Positions 17,223-26,722 of a DNA stretch of 64,000 nucleotides are shown in pieces. A model generated the notes under the pieces. The model made no database searches. It worked only from the letters and a program-made list of their open reading frames with translations, and was not told the DNA's origin. This stretch comes from Mycobacterium rhizamassiliense (lineage in GTDB: Bacteria; Actinomycetota; Actinomycetes; Mycobacteriales; Mycobacteriaceae), in assembly GCF_900157375.1 (NCBI RefSeq), contig NZ_LT721901.1, positions 310,001 to 374,000 on the forward strand, in the 5' to 3' direction. Position 1 is the stretch's first letter; every line of letters begins with the position of its first letter. The position numbers were made by a program, and so were the translations under genes.

Positions 17223-17233
17223 GAGTAATACTC
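17223..17233. promoter_or_regulatory. Short palindrome near the thiolase start
   Basis: GAGTA-A-TACTC, a perfect odd palindrome 17 bases before the thiolase ATG and just ahead of its Shine-Dalgarno (AAGGAGGAG). Could be a second operator half; short enough to be chance. Confidence 0.3.
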
Positions 17234-17250
17234 AGACTCAAGGAGGAGTC

Positions 17251-18450
<1,200 letters not shown>

Positions 18451-18464
18451 AAAGTGCAACGACG

Positions 18465-19445
18465 ATGTCCGTAATACGCGCGGCCGCGGTGCAACTCAGC
18501 CCGGTGCTGTACAGCCGGGAGGGAACGGTCGAAAAGGTTGTCAACAAGATTGCGGAGCTGGGCACCCAAGGTGTCCAGCTCGCAGTCTTTCCGGAGACGA
18601 TCGTCCCCTACTATCCGTATTTCTCCTTCATCCAGCGCCCGTTCGAGATGCGGCCGACCGAACACCTCAGGCTGATGGAGCAGGCCGTGACGATACCGTC
18701 GCCGGCAACCGAAGCGGTCGGTGCGGCGGCCCGCGCGGCGAAGATGGTGGTGTCCATCGGGGTCACCGAGCGCGACGGCGGCTCGCTGTACAACACGCAA
18801 CTGTTGTTCGACGCCGACGGCACCTTGTTGCAGCGTCGGCGCAAGATCATGCCGACCTACCACGAACGCATGATCTGGGGCCAAGGCGACGGCAGCGGCC
18901 TGCGCGCCGTCGCCAGCGCAGTCGGAACCATCGGTCAGTTGGCGTGCTACGAGCATTTCAACCCGCTGGCGCGTTACGCTCTGATCGCTGACGGCGAGCA
19001 GATCCACTCGGCCATGTGGCCGGGATCGTTTGGCGGCGAACTGTTTGCGCAGCAGATGGAGGTCAGCGTGCGCAATCACGCGCTGGAGTCCGGCGCCTTC
19101 GTCGTGAACGCGACGGGCTGGCTCGACCCCGATCAGCAGGCGCAGATCATGGCCGACACGGGTGGCCCGATCGGCCCGATCTCGGGTGGCAACTTCACCG
19201 CGATCATCACGCCGCAGGGTGTGGTTTTGGGCGAGCCGCTGCGCTCGGGCGAGGGCGAAGTGATAGCCGACCTCGACTTGTCGCTGATCGACGGCCGCAA
19301 GGCCCTGATGGACGCCGTGGGCCACTACAGCCGGCCCGACCTGCTCAGCCTCGTGGTCGATCGCACACCCCACCCACAGGTGCACGAGCGCGTCGAAATT
19401 CCAAAGAGCACCGAGATCGAGGAGGCCGAATATGTCCGCGTCTAA
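18465..19445 (+). CDS. Nitrilase family carbon-nitrogen hydrolase
   Basis: 326-residue nitrilase-superfamily enzyme. The catalytic triad is complete: E44 ([10 protein letters not shown]), K127 ([20 protein letters not shown]) and C161 ([13 protein letters not shown]). The K-region and CYEHFNPL match true nitrilases more than amidases, so conversion of an organic nitrile to acid and ammonia is the best guess. It lies 14 bases after the thiolase, and its last 14 bases overlap the DUF302 gene. A plausible logic is nitrile to acid, then CoA-dependent degradation, but no CoA ligase is in the operon. Confidence 0.9.
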   Translation: MSVIRAAAVQLSPVLYSREGTVEKVVNKIAELGTQGVQLAVFPETIVPYYPYFSFIQRPFEMRPTEHLRLMEQAVTIPSPATEAVGAAARAAKMVVSIGVTERDGGSLYNTQLLFDADGTLLQRRRKIMPTYHERMIWGQGDGSGLRAVASAVGTIGQLACYEHFNPLARYALIADGEQIHSAMWPGSFGGELFAQQMEVSVRNHALESGAFVVNATGWLDPDQQAQIMADTGGPIGPISGGNFTAIITPQGVVLGEPLRSGEGEVIADLDLSLIDGRKALMDAVGHYSRPDLLSLVVDRTPHPQVHERVEIPKSTEIEEAEYVRV

Positions 19446-19935
19446 GCCACACGAAACTCATTTCGACGGCGTGCGGGTCCGCTACGACAGCGACAAGAGC
19501 TACGACGAATTGGTCGCCGCGCTACTGGCCGACATCGGCGAAAAGCCGGTCCCGATCGACGATTTCTCCAAGGCGTACGACAGCTGGGAGGCGTATCAGA
19601 AGGCGGTGGAACCTCACGTCGGGCCGAGCGGATTCATGCTGTTCGCTACGTTGAACCACGGCGGGTGGATCACGAAGACCGGCATCGAGCGCAAGGTGCT
19701 GCGCGTCATCCTCGGCAACCCGCTGATCGCCATCACCATGCTGCGCCACGACGTGACCGCGGGCCTGTTCGCCCCGGTCGAGCTCTTGATCACCGACGAG
19801 GGCGCTGGCAGCAGCCTGACCTACGTCACGCCGTCGTCGCTGATGGTCGTCGAGCCCAATCCGGAATTGCTCAGCGCGGCAGAGGAACTCGACGCCAAGT
19901 TCGCGGCGCTGGCCGCGAAGGTGACCAGCGGCTAG
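19432..19935 (+). CDS. DUF302 domain-containing protein
   Basis: 167-residue cytoplasmic protein of the DUF302 family (core from about residue 50 to 150: [33 protein letters not shown]...). No catalytic residues are assigned to the family. The ATG lies inside the nitrilase gene (14-base overlap), so the two are translated together. Co-occurrence with a nitrilase and thiolase suggests an accessory role in the same pathway; this is inference. Confidence 0.85.
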   Translation: MSASKPHETHFDGVRVRYDSDKSYDELVAALLADIGEKPVPIDDFSKAYDSWEAYQKAVEPHVGPSGFMLFATLNHGGWITKTGIERKVLRVILGNPLIAITMLRHDVTAGLFAPVELLITDEGAGSSLTYVTPSSLMVVEPNPELLSAAEELDAKFAALAAKVTSG

Positions 19936-19982
19936 GCGGCGTCGCCGAAACGCCTTGCGTGAGCGCATAACTCGCTGCGGTG

Positions 19983-20120
19983 CTAGTAGTGGGAAAGTTG
20001 CTGCACGCCTTTCCAGATTCCGTCGGGGGCCATTGGCGTCGGCAGTCCGGTGCCCAGAGGTACGCCGAGGATGTAGGCCAAGCGGGTTTGACCGTTCGAC
20101 GGGGTTGAGGGCGTGGTCAT
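19983..20120 (-). CDS. Possible 45-residue protein of unknown function
   Basis: Open frame from ATG at 20120 to TAG, reading MTTPSTPSNGQTRLAYILG... and ending WKGVQQLSHY. Codons are mostly G/C at the third position, as in real genes here, and the composition looks protein-like. There is no good ribosome-binding site and no recognised family, so it may be a small gene, a gene remnant or chance. Confidence 0.3.
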   Translation of the reverse strand: MTTPSTPSNGQTRLAYILGVPLGTGLPTPMAPDGIWKGVQQLSHY

Positions 20121-20188
20121 GGACAGGAATTATGGCATCGCCCCGGAGCCTTATCGATTAACTGCCCGCCCCCTCAACCCTAGAGTCG

Positions 20189-20216
20189 GATAAGTGGCAG
20201 TCTACTGTCGCTTATC
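20189..20216. promoter_or_regulatory. Long imperfect palindrome upstream of the P450 gene
   Basis: Two 13-base arms, GATAAGTGGCAGT and ACTGTCGCTTATC, separated by two bases, matching at 11 of 13 positions. The palindrome ends 28 bases before the P450 ATG. Size and position suit a dimeric repressor such as TetR or GntR. Confidence 0.55.
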
Positions 20217-20244
20217 GCTTGCTCGACGCGCATAAGGGGGAACG

Positions 20245-21474
20245 ATGACGCCCGTCAGCACTTCTAGCCCGAGTGTGTTCGACGCGGGCTTGCCGACCAT
20301 CGCCTATGACGTCACCGCAACTCCCGCGGAGGTCTATCCGCGGCTGCTGGAAGCGCAGGCGCTGGCGCCGATCGTGCTGGGGCCGTTTGGGCCCGAGGTG
20401 CTGTCGTATGAGCTGGCGCGAACCGTGCTTCGGGACAACCGGTTTCAGATCCCACCCGGCTACATTCTCGCCGTCCAGGGCATCACCGCCGGGCCCCTGT
20501 GGGACAAGGTCGGCGAATCGCTGCTGGGCATGGACGGCGCCGCACACCAGCGGGTCCGCAGCGTCGTGTCGAAGGCGTTCACCCCCCGCGCGGTCGAGCG
20601 ACTGCACGCCACCATTACCGAGATGATCGATGACATCGTCGAGCCGGTCAGCCGCCGCGGCCACTGCGACGTCGTCACCGACATCGCGCGCCCTTACCCC
20701 GTACCGATCATCTGCGCACTGCTCGGTGCGCCACGGGAAGACTGGGAACAGTTCTCGCTGTGGACGGACGAGATCTTCAAGGCATTCACCTTCCCCTTCA
20801 CTCCCGACGGCGAGCCCGAGGTGATGCGCAACTGGGGCGAACTCGACGACTACGTCGACGAGATGGTCGCCCGCCGACGCCACACCCTGACCGACGATCT
20901 ACTCTCCGACCTGATCCGCGCCGAACACGATGGCGACCGGCTCGACAGCGGCGAGCTGCGCATGATGGCGGCGGCCCTGTTGATGGCGGGCACCGACACC
21001 ACGCGCAACCAGGTCGCCGCATCCCTCGACGCGCTCTGCGACCATCCCGACCAGTGGAAGCTGTTGCGGGACAAGCCCGAATTGGCGATGTCGGCGGTGA
21101 ACGAGACGATGCGTTACGCCCCGATATCGAACTCCTTGTTGCGCGTCGCCGCCGAGGACGTCGAACTCGCCGGGGTGAGGTTCCCCGCGGGCACGATGGT
21201 CTTCGTGAATACCGCTGCGGCCAACCGCGATCCGGCGGTTTACGAACACGCCGATCGCCTGGACATCACCCGCGAGGTATCGCCGCCGATACTGAGCTTT
21301 AGCGCGGGCATGCATTTCTGCCTCGGGGCCAACCTGGCGCGGCTGGAAATCGCCGAAGCCCTCAAGACCGTCACCGGCCGGATTTCGAACCCCCGCCGAA
21401 CCGGGCCCGCGCCGTGGAAGCCGCTTTTCGGGCTGAGCGGCCCGACGAGCCTGCCGATCGCGTTCGACGTCTGA
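20245..21474 (+). CDS. Cytochrome P450
   Basis: 409-residue soluble bacterial P450. The I-helix oxygen-activation motif is AGTDTTRNQ, the ExxR pair is in NETMRY, and the heme-binding loop is FSAGMHFCLG with the thiolate at C359 (the usual first F-G reads F-S here). ATG start after GGGGGAACG. No ferredoxin or reductase gene is adjacent. It is convergent with the lipase gene (four-base gap) and preceded by a strong palindrome. The CYP family and substrate cannot be assigned from sequence alone. Confidence 0.93.
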   Translation: MTPVSTSSPSVFDAGLPTIAYDVTATPAEVYPRLLEAQALAPIVLGPFGPEVLSYELARTVLRDNRFQIPPGYILAVQGITAGPLWDKVGESLLGMDGAAHQRVRSVVSKAFTPRAVERLHATITEMIDDIVEPVSRRGHCDVVTDIARPYPVPIICALLGAPREDWEQFSLWTDEIFKAFTFPFTPDGEPEVMRNWGELDDYVDEMVARRRHTLTDDLLSDLIRAEHDGDRLDSGELRMMAAALLMAGTDTTRNQVAASLDALCDHPDQWKLLRDKPELAMSAVNETMRYAPISNSLLRVAAEDVELAGVRFPAGTMVFVNTAAANRDPAVYEHADRLDITREVSPPILSFSAGMHFCLGANLARLEIAEALKTVTGRISNPRRTGPAPWKPLFGLSGPTSLPIAFDV

Positions 21475-21478
21475 CGCC

Positions 21479-22555
21479 TCAGCTGCGGGTGAAGTGCGCG
21501 CGGATCGCCGAGATGGTGGCAATGATCGCCTCGGCGCTGCCGCCCCCGAACGGCGCGATGCTGGCGAAGCCGTGCGTCAGCGCGTCGAACTGCCGGTGGT
21601 CCACCGGGACGCCGGCCGAGCGCAGCGCCGCGGCGTAGGCGTTGCCCTCGTCGCGCAGCGGGTCGAATCCCGCGGTGAACACCAGGGCCGGCGCCAGGCC
21701 GGAGAGGTCGTCGGCGTGCAGCGGCGATACTCGCGCACTGGCCGCGGCGTAGTCGGTGCCGCCCAGATACAGATCCGTGAACCAGTCGCGGTCCTGCTTG
21801 GACAGAAAGAACCCGTCGGAGAACAACTTTCGTGATCTGGTTTCCTCGGACAGGTCGAGGACCGGATAGAGCAGCACCTGCAGAACGGGCTGCGGAATGC
21901 CCTCGTCGCGGCTGCGTAGCGCGACGAACGCAGCCAGGTTTCCGCCCGCGCTGTCGCCGCCGATGCCGATCCGCGACGGATCGGCACCCAGTTCGACGGC
22001 GTGTCCCAGCGCCCATCGGTAGGCCGCGACGCAATCCTCGACCGCGGCGGGCGCCTTGTGTTCCGGGGCCAGCCGGTAGTCCACCGACAGCACATGAATC
22101 GCGGCGTCCCGGCAGATCATTCGGCACAGCCCGTCGTGGGATTCGATGTCGCCCACCACAAATCCGCCGCCGTGGAAGAAGACCAGCAGCGGCGCCGGCC
22201 CCTCGACGTCCGGTCGGTAGTGCCGCACTGGTAGCGGACAGTCGGGGCCAGGGATCGTGAGATCTTTGGTGGGAACGGCGATATCGTTCCCCAGCACCGA
22301 ATGCGACATGCGCATCAGCGCGCGAGCGGCTTCCGGGTCGCCGGAAGCCGACAGGCCCCCCGCACCGGTACCTCGTTGGCCCGCGAGCATGAGCTGCAGC
22401 GTGGGGTCGAGGGTGTTGCCGTCGATGGTGATTCGTTTCCCGCCGACGAGCACGCGCTTCAGCCAGGGCGGGATCCATGGCACGACCTTCAGGCCGACGC
22501 GAAGCGCCGCGTTGGTCACCGCGAGGGAGCGGGCGTTGGGCGGCTTGGTTGTCAC
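21479..22555 (-). CDS. Alpha/beta hydrolase, hormone-sensitive lipase family
   Basis: 358-residue esterase/lipase. The HSL oxyanion motif HGGGF is present, the nucleophile elbow is GDSAGGN, and the Asp (DPLRDEGN) and His (LTHGFAS) complete the triad. The GTG at 22555 is preferred, with a G-rich GGGGGACAG just upstream; a TTG 30 bases earlier is in frame but weaker. It resembles mycobacterial Lip proteins (LipH/LipI/LipR type). The proximity of a BVMO and an AraC regulator recalls the mymA-lipR locus, where esters made by a Baeyer-Villiger reaction are hydrolysed. Confidence 0.88.
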   Translation of the reverse strand: MTTKPPNARSLAVTNAALRVGLKVVPWIPPWLKRVLVGGKRITIDGNTLDPTLQLMLAGQRGTGAGGLSASGDPEAARALMRMSHSVLGNDIAVPTKDLTIPGPDCPLPVRHYRPDVEGPAPLLVFFHGGGFVVGDIESHDGLCRMICRDAAIHVLSVDYRLAPEHKAPAAVEDCVAAYRWALGHAVELGADPSRIGIGGDSAGGNLAAFVALRSRDEGIPQPVLQVLLYPVLDLSEETRSRKLFSDGFFLSKQDRDWFTDLYLGGTDYAAASARVSPLHADDLSGLAPALVFTAGFDPLRDEGNAYAAALRSAGVPVDHRQFDALTHGFASIAPFGGGSAEAIIATISAIRAHFTRS

Positions 22556-22577
22556 GCCTGTCCCCCGCTCCGCCGTC

Positions 22578-22597
22578 CTGACCAAATCTTTGTTCAG
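22578..22597. promoter_or_regulatory. Imperfect palindrome upstream of the lipase gene
   Basis: CTGACCAAAT facing CTTTGTTCAG, matching at 8 of 10 positions, 22 bases before the lipase start. Possible operator. Confidence 0.35.
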
Positions 22598-22639
22598 AGG
22601 CTAACGGCGGCTGCCTACACCGTCAATGAAGTCTCTAGA

Positions 22640-23176
22640 TCAGAGCCAGCCGGTGCGGGCCGCGGCGACGGGCTCGGGCGGGGCGGGCGCCAACTCCCCG
22701 TCCCGCACGCCGTCGAGCATCCGCTTCACCGCGGCGACGATGTCCGGGGCAGCCGCGGCGAGCCCCGCCTTGTCGGCCTCGGGAACCCCGTCCGGGTCGA
22801 CACCGGCCCGTTCCAGCACGGCGGCCGGGTCGGCCAGCTCAGCGGCCAGCCAGGACACCGGGTCGGCCGACAGCTCGGGGACGAAATTCCGGCGCCCGGG
22901 CTCCCAGCCCTTGAATTTCGGGTGGTGATGGGCCCGGTCCAGCGTCCCCGGCGGGCTCGCGGTGGATCCGAAGAGGTCCACCCGCCACACCGGGCGGTTG
23001 AAGGCGATCGGGATGCCGGCGTAGATCGAGCCCTGCGGCTCGGCCCGGTCGACGACACGTAGTTCCAGCCTGACGCCCCGCTCCGGGGTTTCCTGGCCTT
23101 CGTTCGGGGTCGGATCGACGAAGAACATGTCCCCGACGACCACACCCAGGGTTTCGAATCCAAACGCTGCGAGCAT
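22640..23176 (-). CDS. Hypothetical protein
   Basis: 178-residue protein I do not recognise. From ATG at 23176 it reads MLAAFGFETLGVVVGDMFFVDP; the middle is a mixed beta-rich-looking region (VRLELRVVDRAEPQGSIYAGIPIAFNRPVWRVDLFGS) with a His cluster (RAHHHPKFKGWEPGRRNFVPE), and the C-terminus is Ala/Pro-rich and probably flexible. No signal peptide or strong membrane helix. It lies 25 bases after the BVMO on the same strand, so it is likely co-transcribed. The frame continues upstream inside the BVMO gene but looks non-coding there. Confidence 0.65.
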   Translation of the reverse strand: MLAAFGFETLGVVVGDMFFVDPTPNEGQETPERGVRLELRVVDRAEPQGSIYAGIPIAFNRPVWRVDLFGSTASPPGTLDRAHHHPKFKGWEPGRRNFVPELSADPVSWLAAELADPAAVLERAGVDPDGVPEADKAGLAAAAPDIVAAVKRMLDGVRDGELAPAPPEPVAAARTGWL

Positions 23177-23201
23177 GATCCGAGCGTAGACCCTCACCGG
23201 G

Positions 23202-24704
23202 TCACGCGCCGACCTCCTCGGCCTGCTTTTCGGGAAGGGCCTTGGGCAGCACCTCCATGTAGTCGGCGAACGCGACCGTCGTTGTGCGGCGCTGATATTC
23301 GCGTACCAGGCCCGGCCAGTTGGTGGTGACTCGGCCCGTAGCGGTGCGGTACCAGGAATCGCAGGTGGTCCACACGCCGCTGTCCAAGCGTGACTGCACG
23401 CCGTCGTCATAGGCCTGCTCCACGGCGCGCCACACCTCGAACGCGCGGGACCCGCCGCCACGGGCGAGCTCCTCGGTGATCTGGCGGATGTAGCGAGCCT
23501 GCTGCTCCATCATCAGGATGATCGAGCTGCTCCCCAGATTGGTGTTCGGGCCGTAGATCAGGAACATGTTCGGAAAGCCCGGGACGGCCATGCCGAGGTG
23601 CGCGCGGGCACCCTGCCCCCATTCCGCGTGCAGGTCGCGTCCGTCGCGGCCGGTAATCGTCATCGGCGCAAGGAATTCCGTGGCCTTGAACCCCGTGCCG
23701 TAGATGATCACGTCGACCTCGTGCAGCTTGCCGTCGGCGGTGCGCACCCCGGTCGGCGTTACCTCGGTGATCGTGTCGGTCTCGACGTCGACGTTGTCGC
23801 GCGCCAGCGCCGGATACCAGTCGCTGCTGAACAGCACGCGCTTGCAGCCGATCCGATAGTCGGGGGTGACCTTCGCCCGCAGCACCGGATCCTTGATGTG
23901 CCACTTGAGGTTTGCCGACGCAAGCAGTCCGATCAGCCAGGCGAGCGGGGCGACCCTGGTCAGCGCGAGTCCGAAGAACTCGCTGATCTCCCAGATCAGC
24001 CAGCGCATGGCGGCGCCGAACCTGGGCACCCTGCGGAAGGCGGCGTGGTGCGCGACGGTGTAGCCGCGATCCAGCTTCGGGATGATGTACGGGGCCGAGC
24101 GCTGAAAGACGCTGACCCGCTTGGCGAGCTGGCGTATGCGCGGGACGAACTGAATCGACGACGCGCCGGTGCCGAGAACCGCAACGCGCTTGCCGGTCAG
24201 GTCGACGTCGTGGCGCCACTGCGCCGAATGGAAAGACGGGCCCGCGAACGTGTCCAGCCCCGGGATCGCCGGGAGCGCCGGCCGCGACAGCTGTCCGACG
24301 GCGGGCACCAGGATGTCGGCCTCGATGGTCTGGCCTTCCGACGTCGTCACCCGCCAGGTGGCGCTGCCCTCGTCGTAGCGGGCCGAGGTGACCTCCACCC
24401 CGGTGCGCACCAGATCGCGCAGGCCGTACCGGTCGGCGGTGTCGCGGATATAGCCGAGGATGTCGGGCTGCTCGGCGTAGCGCCGCCCCCAGTTCGTCTT
24501 GCGGGCGAAGGAGTAGGAGTACAGGTTCGACGGGACGTCGCAGGCTGCCCCCGGGTAGGTGTTCTCCCGCCAGACGCCGCCGACGTCGTCGGCCTTCTCC
24601 AGCACCGTCACGTCGGCGAGGCCGTCCCTGGACAGCTCGTAGGCGGCGGCCAGGCCGCCGAAGCCGGCGCCGATGACCAGCACGCGAGGACGAATCGAAG
24701 TCAT
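23202..24704 (-). CDS. Baeyer-Villiger-type flavin monooxygenase
   Basis: 500-residue FAD/NADPH-dependent monooxygenase. It has GAGFGGLAAAYEL (FAD), GVWRENTYPGAACDVPS typical of BVMOs, the fingerprint F-x-G-x3-H-x3-W (FAGPSFHSAQW, residues near 165), and a second Rossmann motif (VAVLGTGASSIQF) for NADPH. It inserts oxygen next to a ketone to make an ester. I place the start at the ATG at 24704 (MTSIRPRVLVIG) with GGGA seven bases upstream. The neighbouring HSL lipase and AraC regulator suggest a mymA-like ketone/ester pathway; the substrate is unknown. Confidence 0.92.
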   Translation of the reverse strand: MTSIRPRVLVIGAGFGGLAAAYELSRDGLADVTVLEKADDVGGVWRENTYPGAACDVPSNLYSYSFARKTNWGRRYAEQPDILGYIRDTADRYGLRDLVRTGVEVTSARYDEGSATWRVTTSEGQTIEADILVPAVGQLSRPALPAIPGLDTFAGPSFHSAQWRHDVDLTGKRVAVLGTGASSIQFVPRIRQLAKRVSVFQRSAPYIIPKLDRGYTVAHHAAFRRVPRFGAAMRWLIWEISEFFGLALTRVAPLAWLIGLLASANLKWHIKDPVLRAKVTPDYRIGCKRVLFSSDWYPALARDNVDVETDTITEVTPTGVRTADGKLHEVDVIIYGTGFKATEFLAPMTITGRDGRDLHAEWGQGARAHLGMAVPGFPNMFLIYGPNTNLGSSSIILMMEQQARYIRQITEELARGGGSRAFEVWRAVEQAYDDGVQSRLDSGVWTTCDSWYRTATGRVTTNWPGLVREYQRRTTTVAFADYMEVLPKALPEKQAEEVGA

Positions 24705-24791
24705 GGTTCCCAACGTAGGGGCGGACGGGCCGTCACCGACAGCCGATTGCGGTCGGAAAATCCATGATTCCGGCCAAGGGGCCGCGGACGT

Positions 24792-25886
24792 TCAGCCGGC
24801 CAAGCGCCGCGCCCGGGGCGCCACCGACCGCTGGTAGCGAGCGGGCGTGGTGCCCGTCCAGCGTTTGAACGCGGCAATGAAGCTCGTCGCCTCGGCGTAG
24901 CCCAGCCGCAGGGCGACGTCTTCGACCGACAGGGCGCCCGTCGCCAGCAGTTCCTCGGCGAGGACCCGGTGGACCTCCTCGACCAGTTCACGGAAGGTGG
25001 TGTTCTCCTCGGCCAGCCGCCGCCGCAGCGTCCGCTCGCTCATCGCCAGCCGGCGCGCGACGGCAGCGATCGTGCGGGGTTCGCCGTCGATCGACGCCAG
25101 CCGCTCGCGCACCCGCCGGGCGACACCGGTGCGGGCCCGGCGGCTGGAGGCACAGCGATGACCGACCAGGCGGCGTTCCAGCAGGGCGCGGCACTGCTGC
25201 TCGCACATGGTCACGCTCATCTCGCTGGCCTGCGGCAGCCGCTTGCCCAGCAGCGCGGCCGGAAAGCTCGCGGCGTTGACCGTCGAGCCGTACCGCGGTG
25301 GTACGCCAAACGCCCCACGGGCGGCGGCGTCACCCGAGGCGGGCGCGGGGCCCGCGAATTCGACCGCAGTGAACGGGACGGCCGTTCCCAACAGCTCGGC
25401 CATCACGCGGGCGATCGCAGCCAAGTCGCGCCGCAGCAGAAACTCCGCGACCGGACCGGTCAGGTCGGGCAGGTCCAGCCGCAAGGCCGCCACCGGCCCC
25501 GCGACCGTCACGGTCGGCAGACAGAATCCGTAGCTGAGTTCGTAGAACCGGGCCGCGAACCGGACGGCGTCGCCCAGCGTGGAGCTGGTCAGGCAGGCGA
25601 AGCCGAAGATCCCGAGCGACCCGGCGTGATAGCTGCTGCCGACCCGCACCCCGAGGTCGGACGCGTCGCCCAGCAGGTTCACCAGGTTCGTCACGACCGC
25701 CAGCTCTTGGCGTCCGACGATCATCCGGTCGTGGTCGTGCAGGTCCGCCTCGGCCAGGCCGGATCCCTGCAGCAGGTCCGCCGCGGCAAGACCGTTCGCG
25801 CAACCGAATTCGGTCATCAGCGCGGCGCTGGCCGTGTTCCGCGGAAAGTCCCAGTGCGGCACCTGCGATCCGACGAACACCTGCAC
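24792..25886 (-). CDS. AraC family transcriptional regulator
   Basis: 364-residue regulator: an N-terminal arabinose-binding-like domain (about 20-205) of the VirS/OruR type and a C-terminal double helix-turn-helix (from about residue 265: IAAVARRLAMSERTLRRRL ... VEDVALRLGYAEATSFIAAFKRWTGTTPARYQ). GTG start at 25886. It lies 87 bases upstream of the BVMO on the same strand. VirS, a protein of this type, activates the M. tuberculosis mymA (BVMO) operon, so activation of the adjacent BVMO is a reasonable inference. Confidence 0.9.
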   Translation of the reverse strand: MQVFVGSQVPHWDFPRNTASAALMTEFGCANGLAAADLLQGSGLAEADLHDHDRMIVGRQELAVVTNLVNLLGDASDLGVRVGSSYHAGSLGIFGFACLTSSTLGDAVRFAARFYELSYGFCLPTVTVAGPVAALRLDLPDLTGPVAEFLLRRDLAAIARVMAELLGTAVPFTAVEFAGPAPASGDAAARGAFGVPPRYGSTVNAASFPAALLGKRLPQASEMSVTMCEQQCRALLERRLVGHRCASSRRARTGVARRVRERLASIDGEPRTIAAVARRLAMSERTLRRRLAEENTTFRELVEEVHRVLAEELLATGALSVEDVALRLGYAEATSFIAAFKRWTGTTPARYQRSVAPRARRLAG

Positions 25887-25976
25887 GTCTCCAGTATGGC
25901 CAATGCCCCTGACCGGCGGGTTTGATGAGGCTTGGCTTGCTAGCGAATCCGGCGAATATGCGCTTCGCTGAGCGGC

Positions 25977-26711
25977 ATGGCCGACGATCTAGGGCACCCG
26001 GTGCGGCACACGCATGCCGCCGAGCCGCACACCGGCCACAGCTCCAGCCGGCTGAACAGCCTGCGCGCCGCGGTGCTCGGCGCGAACGACGGCATCGTGT
26101 CGGTGGCCGGCATCGTGGTCGGGGTGGCCGGGGCCACCCCCGAACGCGCCCCGATCTTCACCGCCGGCCTGGCGGCCCTGGTGGGCGGCGCGGTCTCGAT
26201 GGCGCTGGGTGAATACGTCTCGGTCTCCAGCCAGCGCGACAGCGAGAAGGCGCAGCTGGCCATCGAATGCGAGGAATTGCACGACATCCCCGACGCCGAA
26301 CTGGCCGAGCTCACCGCCATCTACCGAAGCCGGGGCCTGTCGGCGCAAACCGCGGCGCAGGTGGCGCGGGAGCTGACCGAACACGACGCGCTGACCGCCC
26401 ACGCCCGCGCCGAGCTCAACATCAACCCCGACGAGCTGGCCAACCCGTGGCAGGCCGCGGCCGCCTCGGCGGCGTCGTTCTTCGTCGGCGCGCTGCTGCC
26501 GCTCGCGTTTATCCTGTTGCCCCCCACCGCATGGCGCGTTCCGGCGACCTTCGTCGCGGTGCTCGTCGCCCTGGCGTTCACCGGCGCGCTCAGCGCGCGG
26601 ATCGGCGGCGGCAACGTCGCGCGAGCCGTGCTGCGCGTCGTGCTGGGTGGCGCGGCGGGACTGGCCTTCACCTACGGCGTCGGGCATCTGTTCGGCACCG
26701 CGATCGGCTAG
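25977..26711 (+). CDS. VIT1/CCC1 family iron/manganese transporter
   Basis: 244-residue membrane protein of the vacuolar iron transporter family. LGANDGIVSVAGIVVGVAGA is the family's first transmembrane signature, followed by GAVSMALGEYVSVSSQRD, a cytoplasmic helical metal-binding domain rich in Glu (IECEELHDIPDAELAELTA) and three more membrane helices. Expected to export or store Fe/Mn(II). The first 30 residues are His-rich (HPVRHTHAAEPHTGHSS), a possible extra metal site. Divergent from the AraC gene. Confidence 0.9.
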   Translation: MADDLGHPVRHTHAAEPHTGHSSSRLNSLRAAVLGANDGIVSVAGIVVGVAGATPERAPIFTAGLAALVGGAVSMALGEYVSVSSQRDSEKAQLAIECEELHDIPDAELAELTAIYRSRGLSAQTAAQVARELTEHDALTAHARAELNINPDELANPWQAAAASAASFFVGALLPLAFILLPPTAWRVPATFVAVLVALAFTGALSARIGGGNVARAVLRVVLGGAAGLAFTYGVGHLFGTAIG

Positions 26712-26722
26712 CGCCGCGGAGG

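Larger units (their letters stand above)
19936..20244. other. Intergenic region upstream of the P450 gene
   Basis: About 310 bases. It contains a 45-codon minus-strand frame (19983-20120) and a long imperfect palindrome (20189-20216) near the P450 start. Another CTTATC half-site is at 20150-20155. Nothing else recognisable. Confidence 0.6.
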
